Shown here: positions 1 to 6,135 of the stretch, one piece after another | Numbering within the stretch: the first letter of the stretch is position 1 | Layout: every line of letters starts with the position of its first letter | Origin: QPIN01 sp964535875 | GTDB taxonomy: Bacteria; Pseudomonadota; Gammaproteobacteria; Methylococcales; Methylomonadaceae | NCBI GenBank assembly: GCA_964535875.1 | Contig: CAZHUE010000182.1 | Span: forward strand, 1 to 6,200 | DNA: 6,200 bases | Reading direction: 5' to 3' | Notes under the pieces: model-generated | Database searches by the model: none | What the model saw: the letters and a program-made list of their open reading frames with translations, nothing else | Told to the model about the DNA's origin: nothing | Made by a program: the position numbers and the translations under genes

Positions 1-238
1 TGACGGAGAGGCACCTCCGACGGGGTTCCAACAAACAGGCTGAAGTGTCTAATTGTGCAATATTCAGCTTTTAGCAACTAACAAAATGATGACTAAATTC
101 CAATTCAAGGAGAAGCATTACACTTAACACCCCCACAAGCCTCACACACAACTCTTCAACAAGAGGTGACAACTATCTTGACACAGGGGGATAGTAGGTA
201 GCAAGGTGATGTTCGTGACCAGAGAGGCAAGTATTAAC
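1..238. other. Left flank with no supportable gene
   Basis: I see no gene here that I can support. All plus-strand frames are broken: the longest one, 97-201, has no start codon and no recognisable product. Two small inverted repeats are visible: CGGAG/CTCCG at 4-8 and 15-19, and ACTATC/GATAGT at 172-177 and 190-195. Neither is followed by a T run, so neither is a convincing terminator for a gene entering from the left or for the HAD gene that ends at 239. The stretch may hold the tail of a gene lying to the left, but the window does not show it. Confidence 0.5.
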
Positions 239-910
239 TTAAGACGCTTGCTCGTATAAATTCAGTATGTGAGTTAACTCGTATATATTATTTATATGAT
301 GATTTGCATTTGCTATTCTATGGTCATAACCATTTTTAAACGCAACAACCTTGATGCCCGAATGAATAGCAGATAGTATTCCAGATTCTGTATCTTCTAC
401 AGCTAATATCTGATTTTTTGGAATATTTAAATAATCTATTGCTTTTATATAGCTTTCTGGGTGTGGTTTACCGTTACAAACGTCATCACGAGACACAATA
501 TATTCAAAAAACTTTGTTGCTCCAATTTTTGATAATATAATTTCAATTTGTTTTCTGGTGCTACCAGAATTCAACAATAACCTATATTTCGAGGACAAAT
601 ATTTAATTGTTTCTTTCACACCTATATACGGCACAATAAACTGATGTAGATATTTTTCGTACAACTCAGAATGTTGGTTAAGTATAAATTCAATATGAAT
701 CGTGCAATTATATTTAAACAATATATTTTCGTAATACTCTTTATCTGGTATGCCAATGAATTCTGATATTTCGTTTTTTGACAAATGAAGGCCAAGGTAT
801 TTTTTTGTTACTATTTTTACAACAGAAAGACCAACATCGTCAGATTTTACCAAGGTTCCATCCATGTCAAATATTATAGCTTTTATCATAATGATGCTAT
901 CATTTATCAT
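239..910 (-). CDS. HAD-superfamily hydrolase, subfamily IA (phosphatase or beta-phosphoglucomutase-like)
   Basis: This is a cytosolic phosphoryl-transfer enzyme of the haloacid dehalogenase superfamily. The family forms a phospho-aspartate intermediate on small phosphorylated metabolites, often sugar phosphates. All four HAD motifs are seen: motif I FDMDGT with nucleophile Asp15 and acid/base Asp17, motif II NSGS with Ser115, motif III Lys148 in NGKPHP, and motif IV VEDTESG with Glu172/Asp173. The helical stretch between motifs I and II (about residues 25-100) fits a C1 cap of subfamily IA, and 223 residues is normal length. The start is uncertain. Met8 (base 889) sits right before the usual KAIIFDMDG opening and is at least as likely as Met1; neither has a clear Shine-Dalgarno site. 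The gene diverges from the oxygenase operon with only 31 bp between them. A role in making or recycling a sugar phosphate for the neighbouring glycosyltransferases is inference. The substrate cannot be told from sequence. Confidence 0.92.
   Translation of the reverse strand: MINDSIIMIKAIIFDMDGTLVKSDDVGLSVVKIVTKKYLGLHLSKNEISEFIGIPDKEYYENILFKYNCTIHIEFILNQHSELYEKYLHQFIVPYIGVKETIKYLSSKYRLLLNSGSTRKQIEIILSKIGATKFFEYIVSRDDVCNGKPHPESYIKAIDYLNIPKNQILAVEDTESGILSAIHSGIKVVAFKNGYDHRIANANHHINNIYELTHILNLYEQAS
890..904. repeat. 15-bp palindrome at the divergent gene starts
   Basis: AATGAT-gct-ATCATT is a perfect inverted repeat with 6-bp arms. It overlaps the first codons of the HAD gene (or lies just upstream of its alternative start at 889). 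ATGAT/ATCAT words recur on both sides of it. Its position between two divergent starts would suit an operator, but no regulator is encoded in the window and a chance repeat in AT-rich DNA is quite possible. Confidence 0.3.
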
Positions 911-930
911 TTTATTAACAACAGCAACTT

Positions 931-936
931 AAGGTG
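931..936 (+). promoter_or_regulatory. Ribosome binding site of the oxygenase gene
   Basis: AAGGTG lies 5 bases before the ATG at 942. This fixes the start of the oxygenase reading frame, and no competing in-frame start with a better site was seen. I could not find a convincing sigma70 promoter for this operon in the 31-bp spacer, so its promoter probably lies inside the 5' part of the HAD gene. Confidence 0.75.
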
Positions 937-941
937 AAAAA

Positions 942-1838
942 ATGAGCAAGATTGATTTTCAAAGATTTTTAAAGAATAAAACACTTGGATTAAGTTTGAA
1001 AGAGAATATCAAAGAAACAGGATTTTTTCTTTTTGAAAATTGTTTTGATAGTGATTTTGTCGATAATGTTCACCAATCTATTATTGCCTTATTTTCTCAA
1101 TCAGATGACATAAAAAAACAATGCTACGTAGATAAAAAACAATCTCCACTTGGGCATGGCTTTAGCCCATTTGGTATCTCTAAAGATATAAATACCGGGA
1201 TTCCTAATCTGCTTGAAACATGGGATATAAGTCCAACTAAAAAGAACTGGCCTACACGTTTAACAGCAGAATGGGAAATATTAATTAATTACCAAAGACA
1301 ATTAAGAAAAATATCGCTTGTTGGGTGCAGTGTAATTGAATTGGTCTTAGAAATCAAAGAAGGCGAATTAGTAAAATTAGTCGATACGGATAGAGATGGG
1401 GGAATTCATTTGATACACTATTTTCCCATCACAAAAAAACATAATTGCGAAGCAAGACGACAAGGAAAGCATTGTGACAACACTTTATTGACATTGGTCC
1501 CGCCACCATACCCAGTTGAATCAGGACTCAGTACGTTTAACAGAACTAAAAACATTTGGGAGGATTTAATAATTGATAGAAGATCTTGTTTTGTGCAAAC
1601 AGGACTAATTCTCCAACAAATAACTAACCAATATTTACTTGCTAATATACATACAGTTAATAATCCAGAGCTGAATTCGCCTTTAAATGTTTCAAGATAT
1701 TCCACACCATTTTTTTTAGGCCCTAAGCGTACCGGTAACGTCTACAAGATACCCAAATTTATCACTAATGAAGATGGAAACGGAAAAATTAATCCTCTTG
1801 CACAGATTGAATTTGATTATTTTAAAAAAATTTTTTAG
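942..1838 (+). CDS. 2-oxoglutarate/Fe(II)-dependent oxygenase, isopenicillin N synthase-like
   Basis: This is a soluble non-haem iron dioxygenase of the IPNS/2OG family. Such enzymes hydroxylate, desaturate or cyclise small molecules using O2 and usually 2-oxoglutarate. The N-terminal part (about 1-100) resembles the DIOX_N domain, with the typical ETGFFLFENCF stretch at 25-35. The C-terminal jelly-roll carries the metal triad His177-x-Asp179 (GKHCDNTLLTLV) and His237 (LANIHTV), plus the co-substrate motif Arg252-x-Ser254 (SRYSTPFFL). HLIHYFP at 156-162 matches the conserved LxxNYYP strand. At 298 residues it is slightly short for the family, and 164-176 is a charged, Lys/Arg-rich loop just before the HxD motif. 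It is the first gene of a four-gene operon. Its stop codon TAG lies inside the Shine-Dalgarno site of the methyltransferase. The neighbours suggest that it modifies a sugar, an aglycone or an amino-acid substituent, but the substrate is unknown. It could equally act on an amino acid or peptide. Confidence 0.9.
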   Translation: MSKIDFQRFLKNKTLGLSLKENIKETGFFLFENCFDSDFVDNVHQSIIALFSQSDDIKKQCYVDKKQSPLGHGFSPFGISKDINTGIPNLLETWDISPTKKNWPTRLTAEWEILINYQRQLRKISLVGCSVIELVLEIKEGELVKLVDTDRDGGIHLIHYFPITKKHNCEARRQGKHCDNTLLTLVPPPYPVESGLSTFNRTKNIWEDLIIDRRSCFVQTGLILQQITNQYLLANIHTVNNPELNSPLNVSRYSTPFFLGPKRTGNVYKIPKFITNEDGNGKINPLAQIEFDYFKKIF

Positions 1839-1842
1839 GAAG
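1837..1842 (+). promoter_or_regulatory. Ribosome binding site of the methyltransferase gene
   Basis: AGGAAG overlaps the TAG stop of the oxygenase and lies 4 bases before the ATG at 1847. The spacing is short but the site is good. It indicates that translation of the two genes is coupled. Confidence 0.7.
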
Positions 1843-1846
1843 TTAG

Positions 1847-2539
1847 ATGGTTATCACAAACTCAACAATTGAAAACCTTTTGAATGAGACACTGCCTAGC
1901 TATCAAGCTGTATCACAGTCAGATCAGAATTTAGGGTTTGGATATATTTATTATGCACTAACAAGGACTATTCGTCCCCACAATATATGTGTAATAGGAT
2001 CTAAAGCTGGTTTTTCAGTTATTTGTTTTGCGTTAGGTCTTAAGGATAATGCTGGTTGTCAGATTACCAAAGTTGAATGTTGGGATACTTTATTAGCAAA
2101 TTCGTCAAAAGGCCATCTTCATTTTATAGACCCTTCCTACTCTTCCAAAAGAAATGATCCCGGGCATTGGTGTGGCATTGGTTTTTGGGATTCAAAAGAA
2201 AACACTGAAAAACATTGGGAAAAATTCGGTGTAAAAAATTTAATAACTCACCACAAAATGACTTCTGCTGAATACCTCCATCGCAAAGAGTGTTATAATG
2301 TTGATTTGCTATATATTGACGGTGATCATTCTTATGAAGGGATTACCCATGATTTTATGAACTATTATGGGCGGTTGTCTAAAGACGGAATAATTTTAGC
2401 ACATGATGTTGACCCCAAGTTGCATGATATGGATAAAAATACCGGGGGATATAGAGCGATAAGCAACCTAGATCCTCAACTATTCGAAATATTGAGATTA
2501 CCTATATTCCCTGGATTAGCTATTGCGAGAAAAAAATGA
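1847..2539 (+). CDS. Class I SAM-dependent methyltransferase (Methyltransf_24 / CmcI-TylF-like)
   Basis: This protein is a predicted methyltransferase using S-adenosylmethionine. It has a Rossmann-fold motif I NICVIGSKAGFSVICFA (46-62). A second motif, DLLYIDGDHSYEG (153-165), carries Asp158, Asp160 and His161. A third, GIILAHDVDP (181-190), carries Asp187. The DGDHxYE...D...HD pattern is typical of the Methyltransf_24 group. That group includes sugar O-methyltransferases such as TylF/MycE and cephalosporin CmcI, in which such acidic residues bind a divalent metal. At 230 residues it is normal length. Motif I reads GSKAG rather than the usual GxxxG(x)S, a mild deviation. An aromatic and His-rich insert at 90-135 (several His and Trp residues) may shape the acceptor site. 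It starts 8 bp after the oxygenase and ends in an ATGA overlap with the next gene. O-methylation of a sugar of the glycan built by the following two enzymes is the simplest inference. N- or C-methylation cannot be excluded. Confidence 0.85.
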   Translation: MVITNSTIENLLNETLPSYQAVSQSDQNLGFGYIYYALTRTIRPHNICVIGSKAGFSVICFALGLKDNAGCQITKVECWDTLLANSSKGHLHFIDPSYSSKRNDPGHWCGIGFWDSKENTEKHWEKFGVKNLITHHKMTSAEYLHRKECYNVDLLYIDGDHSYEGITHDFMNYYGRLSKDGIILAHDVDPKLHDMDKNTGGYRAISNLDPQLFEILRLPIFPGLAIARKK

Positions 2540-3702
2540 AAATTTTATCAATAATAAATATTAGTAATTTAGAAAATATAGGCAGCGATTCAGGTGTTAT
2601 TTTCCATCGAACTCTTTTTACAGAATGCGTCAAACTCGGATACGAGATTGTTATTGCTTCACCAGTTGATTTAAATATAGCAAATACAAAGCATATTAAA
2701 CATGAAGTCGGAAAGAGTAAATATGATGTGCGGTTTCGATTTGATTGGGATAGAAATAAAGAATTATTATTAAAAATAAGACCTGATGTATTAATCTGTC
2801 ATCAAATTGAATTAACTAGTCATTATAGGGCATTGCTAACGACAACAGGTTTGAACCATATTAAATTATTGTCCTACTATCATTATTTACCAATGATGGA
2901 GATAAAAGGTGATGAAATTATTTGGGATCCATCACTTAACCATAATGGATTAGCTGAAATAATATTTTTTAATATTATTTCAGCCATAAAGACAGCTGAT
3001 GTTCTGTTTGTTACCAGTATGTATTCAAGAAAGATGTTAATCGATTGTTGTGCAAAATATCATATTACTATTCCGCAAGAAAAAATTGTTGTTATGCCAC
3101 CACCAGCGGATCCATTTTTTTTACTAGATAAACCAATGCTTACTCAATGTTTAAATAGTAATACCGTATTGTACAATTCTCGTCTTTATGAACAATATGG
3201 CACAGATTTTTTGATAGAGATCATAGAGCACTTTAAGAACACAAATGTGAAGTTTATGGTCACTGATTTTTTTCAAAACAAAAACGGCGAAAGGAAAAAA
3301 TTGGATATAAAAACAGAATGGTATCGCAATTATTTAAAAGAACATCCAAATGTTGTTGTACGTTATGATGGGGATATCAGACATGTGTATCGAGATGAAA
3401 TAATAGCTAATAGTACTGTTGTCTTTGGACCCTATCGGAAAAATGCGAATTGGTCTATGGGGATGATAGATGCTTTCATGATGGGGGTTCCTGGTATTGC
3501 TCCTCGTTTCGCATCATTTGTGGAATTTGTGCCTGACTCTTTACTTTATGACACCAAAAAAGAAGCGATATTTTTACTAGAAAAAATTCTTCAAGATGAT
3601 AAATTTCGTTTGAATACAATAGATCAGTGTAAAGAAATATACAGTAAATTTTTACCAGAAAAAATTGCCAAAATCTTTTTTCTTGTAGTCAAGAAATTAT
3701 GA
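2536..3702 (+). CDS. GT-B fold glycosyltransferase (GT4/GT1-like)
   Basis: This is a predicted cytosolic retaining-type glycosyltransferase that moves sugar from a nucleotide donor to an unknown acceptor. The N-terminal Rossmann-like half (1-185) shows alternating strands and helices and the stretch KIRPDVLICHQ (80-90), typical of GT4 acceptor domains. The C-terminal donor half begins near 208 with NSRLYEQYGTDFLIEIIEHF (214-233) and holds NWSMGMIDAFMMGVPGIAP (305-323), the counterpart of the GT4 E-x7-E/AMAxGxPV region. In that motif the second Glu is replaced by Asp312 and the first is not conserved, which is unusual. At 388 residues it is full length, with a basic C-terminal tail. The ATG overlaps the methyltransferase stop (ATGA, 2536-2539), and its own stop overlaps the next start (ATGA, 3699-3702), so translation is probably coupled. 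There is no strong Shine-Dalgarno site. The gene contains a striking hairpin at 2953-2984. Donor and acceptor are not predictable from this sequence. Confidence 0.85.
   Translation: MKILSIINISNLENIGSDSGVIFHRTLFTECVKLGYEIVIASPVDLNIANTKHIKHEVGKSKYDVRFRFDWDRNKELLLKIRPDVLICHQIELTSHYRALLTTTGLNHIKLLSYYHYLPMMEIKGDEIIWDPSLNHNGLAEIIFFNIISAIKTADVLFVTSMYSRKMLIDCCAKYHITIPQEKIVVMPPPADPFFLLDKPMLTQCLNSNTVLYNSRLYEQYGTDFLIEIIEHFKNTNVKFMVTDFFQNKNGERKKLDIKTEWYRNYLKEHPNVVVRYDGDIRHVYRDEIIANSTVVFGPYRKNANWSMGMIDAFMMGVPGIAPRFASFVEFVPDSLLYDTKKEAIFLLEKILQDDKFRLNTIDQCKEIYSKFLPEKIAKIFFLVVKKL
2953..2984. repeat. Perfect 32-nt inverted repeat inside the GT-B gene
   Basis: The arms GCTGAAATAATATT and AATATTATTTCAGC are exact reverse complements of 14 bp around a TTTT loop. 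The repeat lies in frame in the coding sequence and encodes AEIIFFNIISA (residues 140-150). No T run follows, so it is not an intrinsic terminator. In mRNA it would form an AU-rich stem-loop capped by two G-C pairs at the base. Confidence 0.9.
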
Positions 3703-4505
3703 CCGAGATAGAAAAAAAAGTAGTTGTAATATATACAGGGGATGAAACAAACGCACGGCGAAAGATCTATGGTAAATCTATAATTGAACAGATGTTAATG
3801 TCTGTGAAATCAATTCGCCAAAACTGGAGTCATATAATCGAGATTATTTTCGTACACACAGAGTCGTTAACATCCTATACTACAAAGCAATTAGATATAT
3901 ATGGAGTTAAACCAATACACAGCAAACGAAAAATTGAACCACGCTATCCAATATCAAATAAAATTTTATCCGGACTAGTCTATCAGGGCAATAAACATAT
4001 ACTATTTTTGGACTCAGACACATACATTCATCAACCTCTTGATTTTGAAATTAAACGAGATATGCTTGTTGCTTTTGATGCTTTGCAGGGTGTTCCGAAA
4101 AAATTATATAAACAATTATTTGAAAACGCAGGTGTTAAATTCCCATCTGGTCATTTTTCACTAAAGCCAGCATATGACTATTATTACACAAACAAAAAGC
4201 TTTTTCCTATGTGGAATGCTGGGGTTTATTTTATACAGAATAAATTAATAGACATTTTTTATCCAAAACTTGAGCAGAATTTTCATAAAACTTTTGACTT
4301 CTTATCAGGAAAAATTGACTTCTATTACGATCAAACAAATTTTTGTTTAACAGTACATCAACTAGGTATTAAATATTATTATTTTGCTAAGGGATATAAT
4401 TTTATCTGCACTCCTCGCGCTCCATATTTACGTAACTGGCCTAAAGAAAATATTTTTTTAGAACATTATGCGGGAGATAATTCAAAAGCATTACAAACTC
4501 TCTGA
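3699..4505 (+). CDS. GT-A fold glycosyltransferase, GT8-like, with DxD motif
   Basis: This is a predicted metal-dependent glycosyltransferase using a nucleotide-sugar donor. An N-terminal nucleotide-binding strand, KVVVIYTGDE (7-16), is followed by HILFLDSDTYIHQPL (100-114). Asp105-x-Asp107 there is the DxD motif that binds Mn2+ and the sugar nucleotide. WNAGVYFIQN (172-181) matches the conserved NaGv(f/y)l strand of GT8-type enzymes. YYDQTNFCLTV (209-219) matches the D-Q-(D/T) segment that contacts the acceptor or donor. LEHYAGD (254-260) holds a His at the place of the C-terminal HxxG metal-binding His. No signal peptide or membrane segment is seen. At 268 residues it is at the short end of the family. 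It overlaps the preceding glycosyltransferase by four bases and closes the operon, 14 bp short of a convergent gene. It probably adds a second sugar to the same product, but linkage and sugar are unknown. GT8 is the best match by motif; another GT-A family is possible. Confidence 0.85.
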   Translation: MTEIEKKVVVIYTGDETNARRKIYGKSIIEQMLMSVKSIRQNWSHIIEIIFVHTESLTSYTTKQLDIYGVKPIHSKRKIEPRYPISNKILSGLVYQGNKHILFLDSDTYIHQPLDFEIKRDMLVAFDALQGVPKKLYKQLFENAGVKFPSGHFSLKPAYDYYYTNKKLFPMWNAGVYFIQNKLIDIFYPKLEQNFHKTFDFLSGKIDFYYDQTNFCLTVHQLGIKYYYFAKGYNFICTPRAPYLRNWPKENIFLEHYAGDNSKALQTL

Positions 4506-4519
4506 CCAATAGCGAGCAA
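4506..4519. other. Very short convergent junction without a visible terminator
   Basis: Only 14 bp separate the stop codons of the plus-strand operon and the minus-strand gene. No stem with a T run is visible for either direction, so transcripts may run into the opposing gene. The weak repeat CAAAA/TTTTG just inside the minus gene is too small to count as a terminator. Confidence 0.5.
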
Positions 4520-5830
4520 TCAAAAATCAATTTTGAAAGTAGGGTCTGACATTTTGCGCCAGTCGTCTCCTGTGCTTCCACCTGAATCATGCAAGTCCGG
4601 ACCTACGGAATAAACAATCTTTTTCGCATAAGAGTACTTTAGCGCCTTTCCATCAAAAGGGTCAATTGGTACAGATGAAATATAGTGCGGTACCAAATCG
4701 TTGAGAGAAGTGGGATGATTTCCATTGTCGTTACTGTACGCTTTGATTGCCAGCAAAGTCTGAGTTGCTGCCACCAACAAATCTTCCTTACACTTTATTA
4801 TAATCATATTTGTCAGATTCGCTGCGCCAACATCGTACAAAATCTTTCCAATTGCGTTTTCTTCAAAACGCATCGCTATAGGGTTAGTCGGAGCAAGGTT
4901 TGGAGCTTCGATTGCTTTAATTTCTCCGCAAGGTTGATTCACACTTCTGATGTTCGCACGAATATGCTCCGCAAAAAGTAATTTGGTTTTATTTGGCTGG
5001 AAGTAGAAATTATTTTTGATCTTTTCAATTTCATCTATGTTAATAATTCCTTCTAATTCTTCTTTATCACCACTGACAAGAATATCTATTATCTGAGACT
5101 GTATATGATATTCACTCTTAAAGGACTTAATTAATCCGTCCTCATTTTTGTAATAGTCATTTAGTTCTTGAGCATAGCTCGTCAATTCTGAACTACTCAA
5201 TTTTGATGAAGCTATAATTCTCTGTACTGTCTCCAATCCAACAGTCTTCATCGAAACTCCTAGAAGATATTTCATCACAGATAGAGATTGAGATTCTTGG
5301 ATTTTTTGTCCAATTCTTACTAAGTTCAACGCCTCTTCCATTGCTTCTTTATCTCTTCCTTGCTTGGCCAAATACAAGGCGCGTATCGCACTAAAACGCA
5401 CCATTTTGCTCCAAGTATTCATTGACGGAAAAATCGTATTCGGGGATATGTTCGCCGGATCGGCAAAAGCAGGGTTTTTAAACTTTGGTTTTCCAGCTGC
5501 TTGGGCGAAGTATTTAGATGCTTCAATATTTTGGGAAACAATTTCTTCCGCAACAACTTCATCCCAAGCTTTTCCCGTTTTCATCTTGTCTAAGAGCTCT
5601 GATTTGCCTTCGGGTTCACAAATTGTGTTTTGTACCTTTAGTAAATCAAAATATGCATTTTGACTGTCAGCAACAATGACTTTTTTCAGAAGAATATCGG
5701 AATCATTTATTGGCGGAATATCTTTTGCAAAAAGATTCAGAAAACTTGGCAATAAGATTATTACTGCAATTAAAATAACGATAATACCGATAATTATTGA
5801 AACTACTTTTTTCCACTTTTTCTTTTTCAT
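4520..5830 (-). CDS. Hypothetical single-pass membrane protein with pseudopilin-like C-terminal segment
   Basis: I do not recognise a named family. The 436-residue protein starts with a Lys-rich cytoplasmic stub (MKKKKWKK) and one hydrophobic helix (about 9-30) without a cleavage or lipobox site. The rest should therefore lie outside the membrane, as a type II, N-in anchor. The body (about 40-345) is mostly helical. Residues 138-230 (NTWSKMVRFSAIRALYLAKQGRDKE region) look like a repeat-like helical segment, perhaps TPR-like. The end (about 354-418) has the pattern TLLAIKAYSNDNG(N)HP(T)SLNDLVP.YISSVPIDPFDGK, then YSVGPDLHDSGGS. It resembles the C-terminal part of GspG-type pseudopilins and related substrate proteins, though the N-terminal pilin methylation motif is absent. 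Only two Cys pairs of interest are seen (71, 301, 347). The start at 5830 lacks a Shine-Dalgarno site, but the lysine-rich stub before the helix supports it. It is not obviously linked to the glycan operon and faces it tail to tail. Confidence 0.85.
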   Translation of the reverse strand: MKKKKWKKVVSIIIGIIVILIAVIILLPSFLNLFAKDIPPINDSDILLKKVIVADSQNAYFDLLKVQNTICEPEGKSELLDKMKTGKAWDEVVAEEIVSQNIEASKYFAQAAGKPKFKNPAFADPANISPNTIFPSMNTWSKMVRFSAIRALYLAKQGRDKEAMEEALNLVRIGQKIQESQSLSVMKYLLGVSMKTVGLETVQRIIASSKLSSSELTSYAQELNDYYKNEDGLIKSFKSEYHIQSQIIDILVSGDKEELEGIINIDEIEKIKNNFYFQPNKTKLLFAEHIRANIRSVNQPCGEIKAIEAPNLAPTNPIAMRFEENAIGKILYDVGAANLTNMIIIKCKEDLLVAATQTLLAIKAYSNDNGNHPTSLNDLVPHYISSVPIDPFDGKALKYSYAKKIVYSVGPDLHDSGGSTGDDWRKMSDPTFKIDF

Positions 5831-5899
5831 AGTATTATTTTATCTGTTTTTATTGCCAAGATCAGGACCCCCAGTCTGAAAAATATAGGCAAAGGCGAA

Positions 5900-5928
5900 T
5901 GGATAATTATGCCGAAAAAACGTATAAT
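5900..5928 (+). promoter_or_regulatory. Candidate plus-strand promoter with consensus TATAAT
   Basis: A perfect -10 box TATAAT (5923-5928) is preceded at 17 bases by TGGATA (5900-5905), which matches the -35 consensus at four of six positions. The predicted start near 5935 lies just ahead of the chain of stem-loops at 5964-6155 and of no obvious protein gene, so the transcript could be noncoding. Confidence 0.45.
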
Positions 5929-5933
5929 TTCAA
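5905..5933 (-). promoter_or_regulatory. Candidate promoter of the membrane-protein gene
   Basis: Read on the minus strand, TTGAAA (5928-5933) and ATAATT (5905-5910) are separated by 17 bases, a sigma70-like arrangement. Transcription would begin near 5898 and give a 5' leader of about 67 bases before the ATG at 5830. The -35 box shares bases with the plus-strand TATAAT, so the two promoters would compete. The match is moderate and AT-rich DNA yields such matches by chance. Confidence 0.4.
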
Positions 5934-6113
5934 CGGAATCAACCTGTTCTCAAGTAAAGTGCTACCGTTTTGTCTTGTTTGCCATTCAATGGCCTTACGG
6001 TCGCATGAAAATTAATTTTCGGACGGTCATTTAGGGCCGTTCGGGAATAGCTGAACTATTTGGAAGCCGAGGCTTTTGCTTCTTGACGAACCAATCACAC
6101 GACCGGTCAAGAC

Positions 6114-6133
6114 ACTTGATCGAAAGATCAAGT
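6114..6133 (+). repeat. Hairpin with GNRA (GAAA) loop
   Basis: ACTTGATC and GATCAAGT are perfect 8-bp arms around GAAA, a tetraloop common in stable functional RNAs. On the minus strand the loop would read TTTC and be less stable, which favours the plus strand as the RNA strand. Confidence 0.8.
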
Positions 6134-6135
6134 TG

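Noticed and set aside
86..127. Thirteen-codon ATG frame (MMTKFQFKEKHYT)
   Set aside because: It has no ribosome binding site and is too short to support.
97..201. Plus-strand open frame with a protein-like sequence ending in TAG at 199-201
   Set aside because: It has no start codon, begins after an in-frame stop at 94-96, is only 34 codons long and matches nothing I recognise.
271..280. Palindrome GAGTTAACTC in the HAD 3' end, with CTCGTATA repeated at 251-258 and 278-285
   Set aside because: Repeats of 8-10 bases are expected by chance in AT-rich coding DNA, and nothing else marks the site.
1418..1705. Minus-strand open frame of 95 codons within the oxygenase gene
   Set aside because: It lies antisense to a well-supported gene with all catalytic motifs and has no ribosome binding site or recognisable product.
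1821..1836. A7/T6 homopolymer run at the end of the oxygenase as a programmed frameshift or terminator
   Set aside because: The frame ends normally right after it, there is no G+C stem, and the methyltransferase has its own ribosome binding site.
4505..4530. Composition step marking a transferred block at the convergent junction
   Set aside because: Hand counts of 60-base lines in the membrane-protein gene range from 28% to 45% G+C against 30-32% in the operon, so the difference is too uneven to claim without a proper calculation.
5832..5859. Close-in minus-strand promoter TTGGCA-N16-TAATAC
   Set aside because: Its transcription start would fall inside the first codons of the gene at 5830, so it could not serve the start supported by the Lys-rich stub.
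4685..5879. Three plus-strand open frames (4685-4981, 5364-5663, 5676-5879) opposite the membrane-protein gene
   Set aside because: They are antisense shadows of the 436-residue frame, and their sequences show no domain.
5909..6034. 41-codon frame starting MPKKRIISTE
   Set aside because: There is no well-spaced Shine-Dalgarno site, the composition is unlike a protein (Cys, Arg and Ser scattered, no pattern), and its ATG lies upstream of the predicted plus-strand transcription start.
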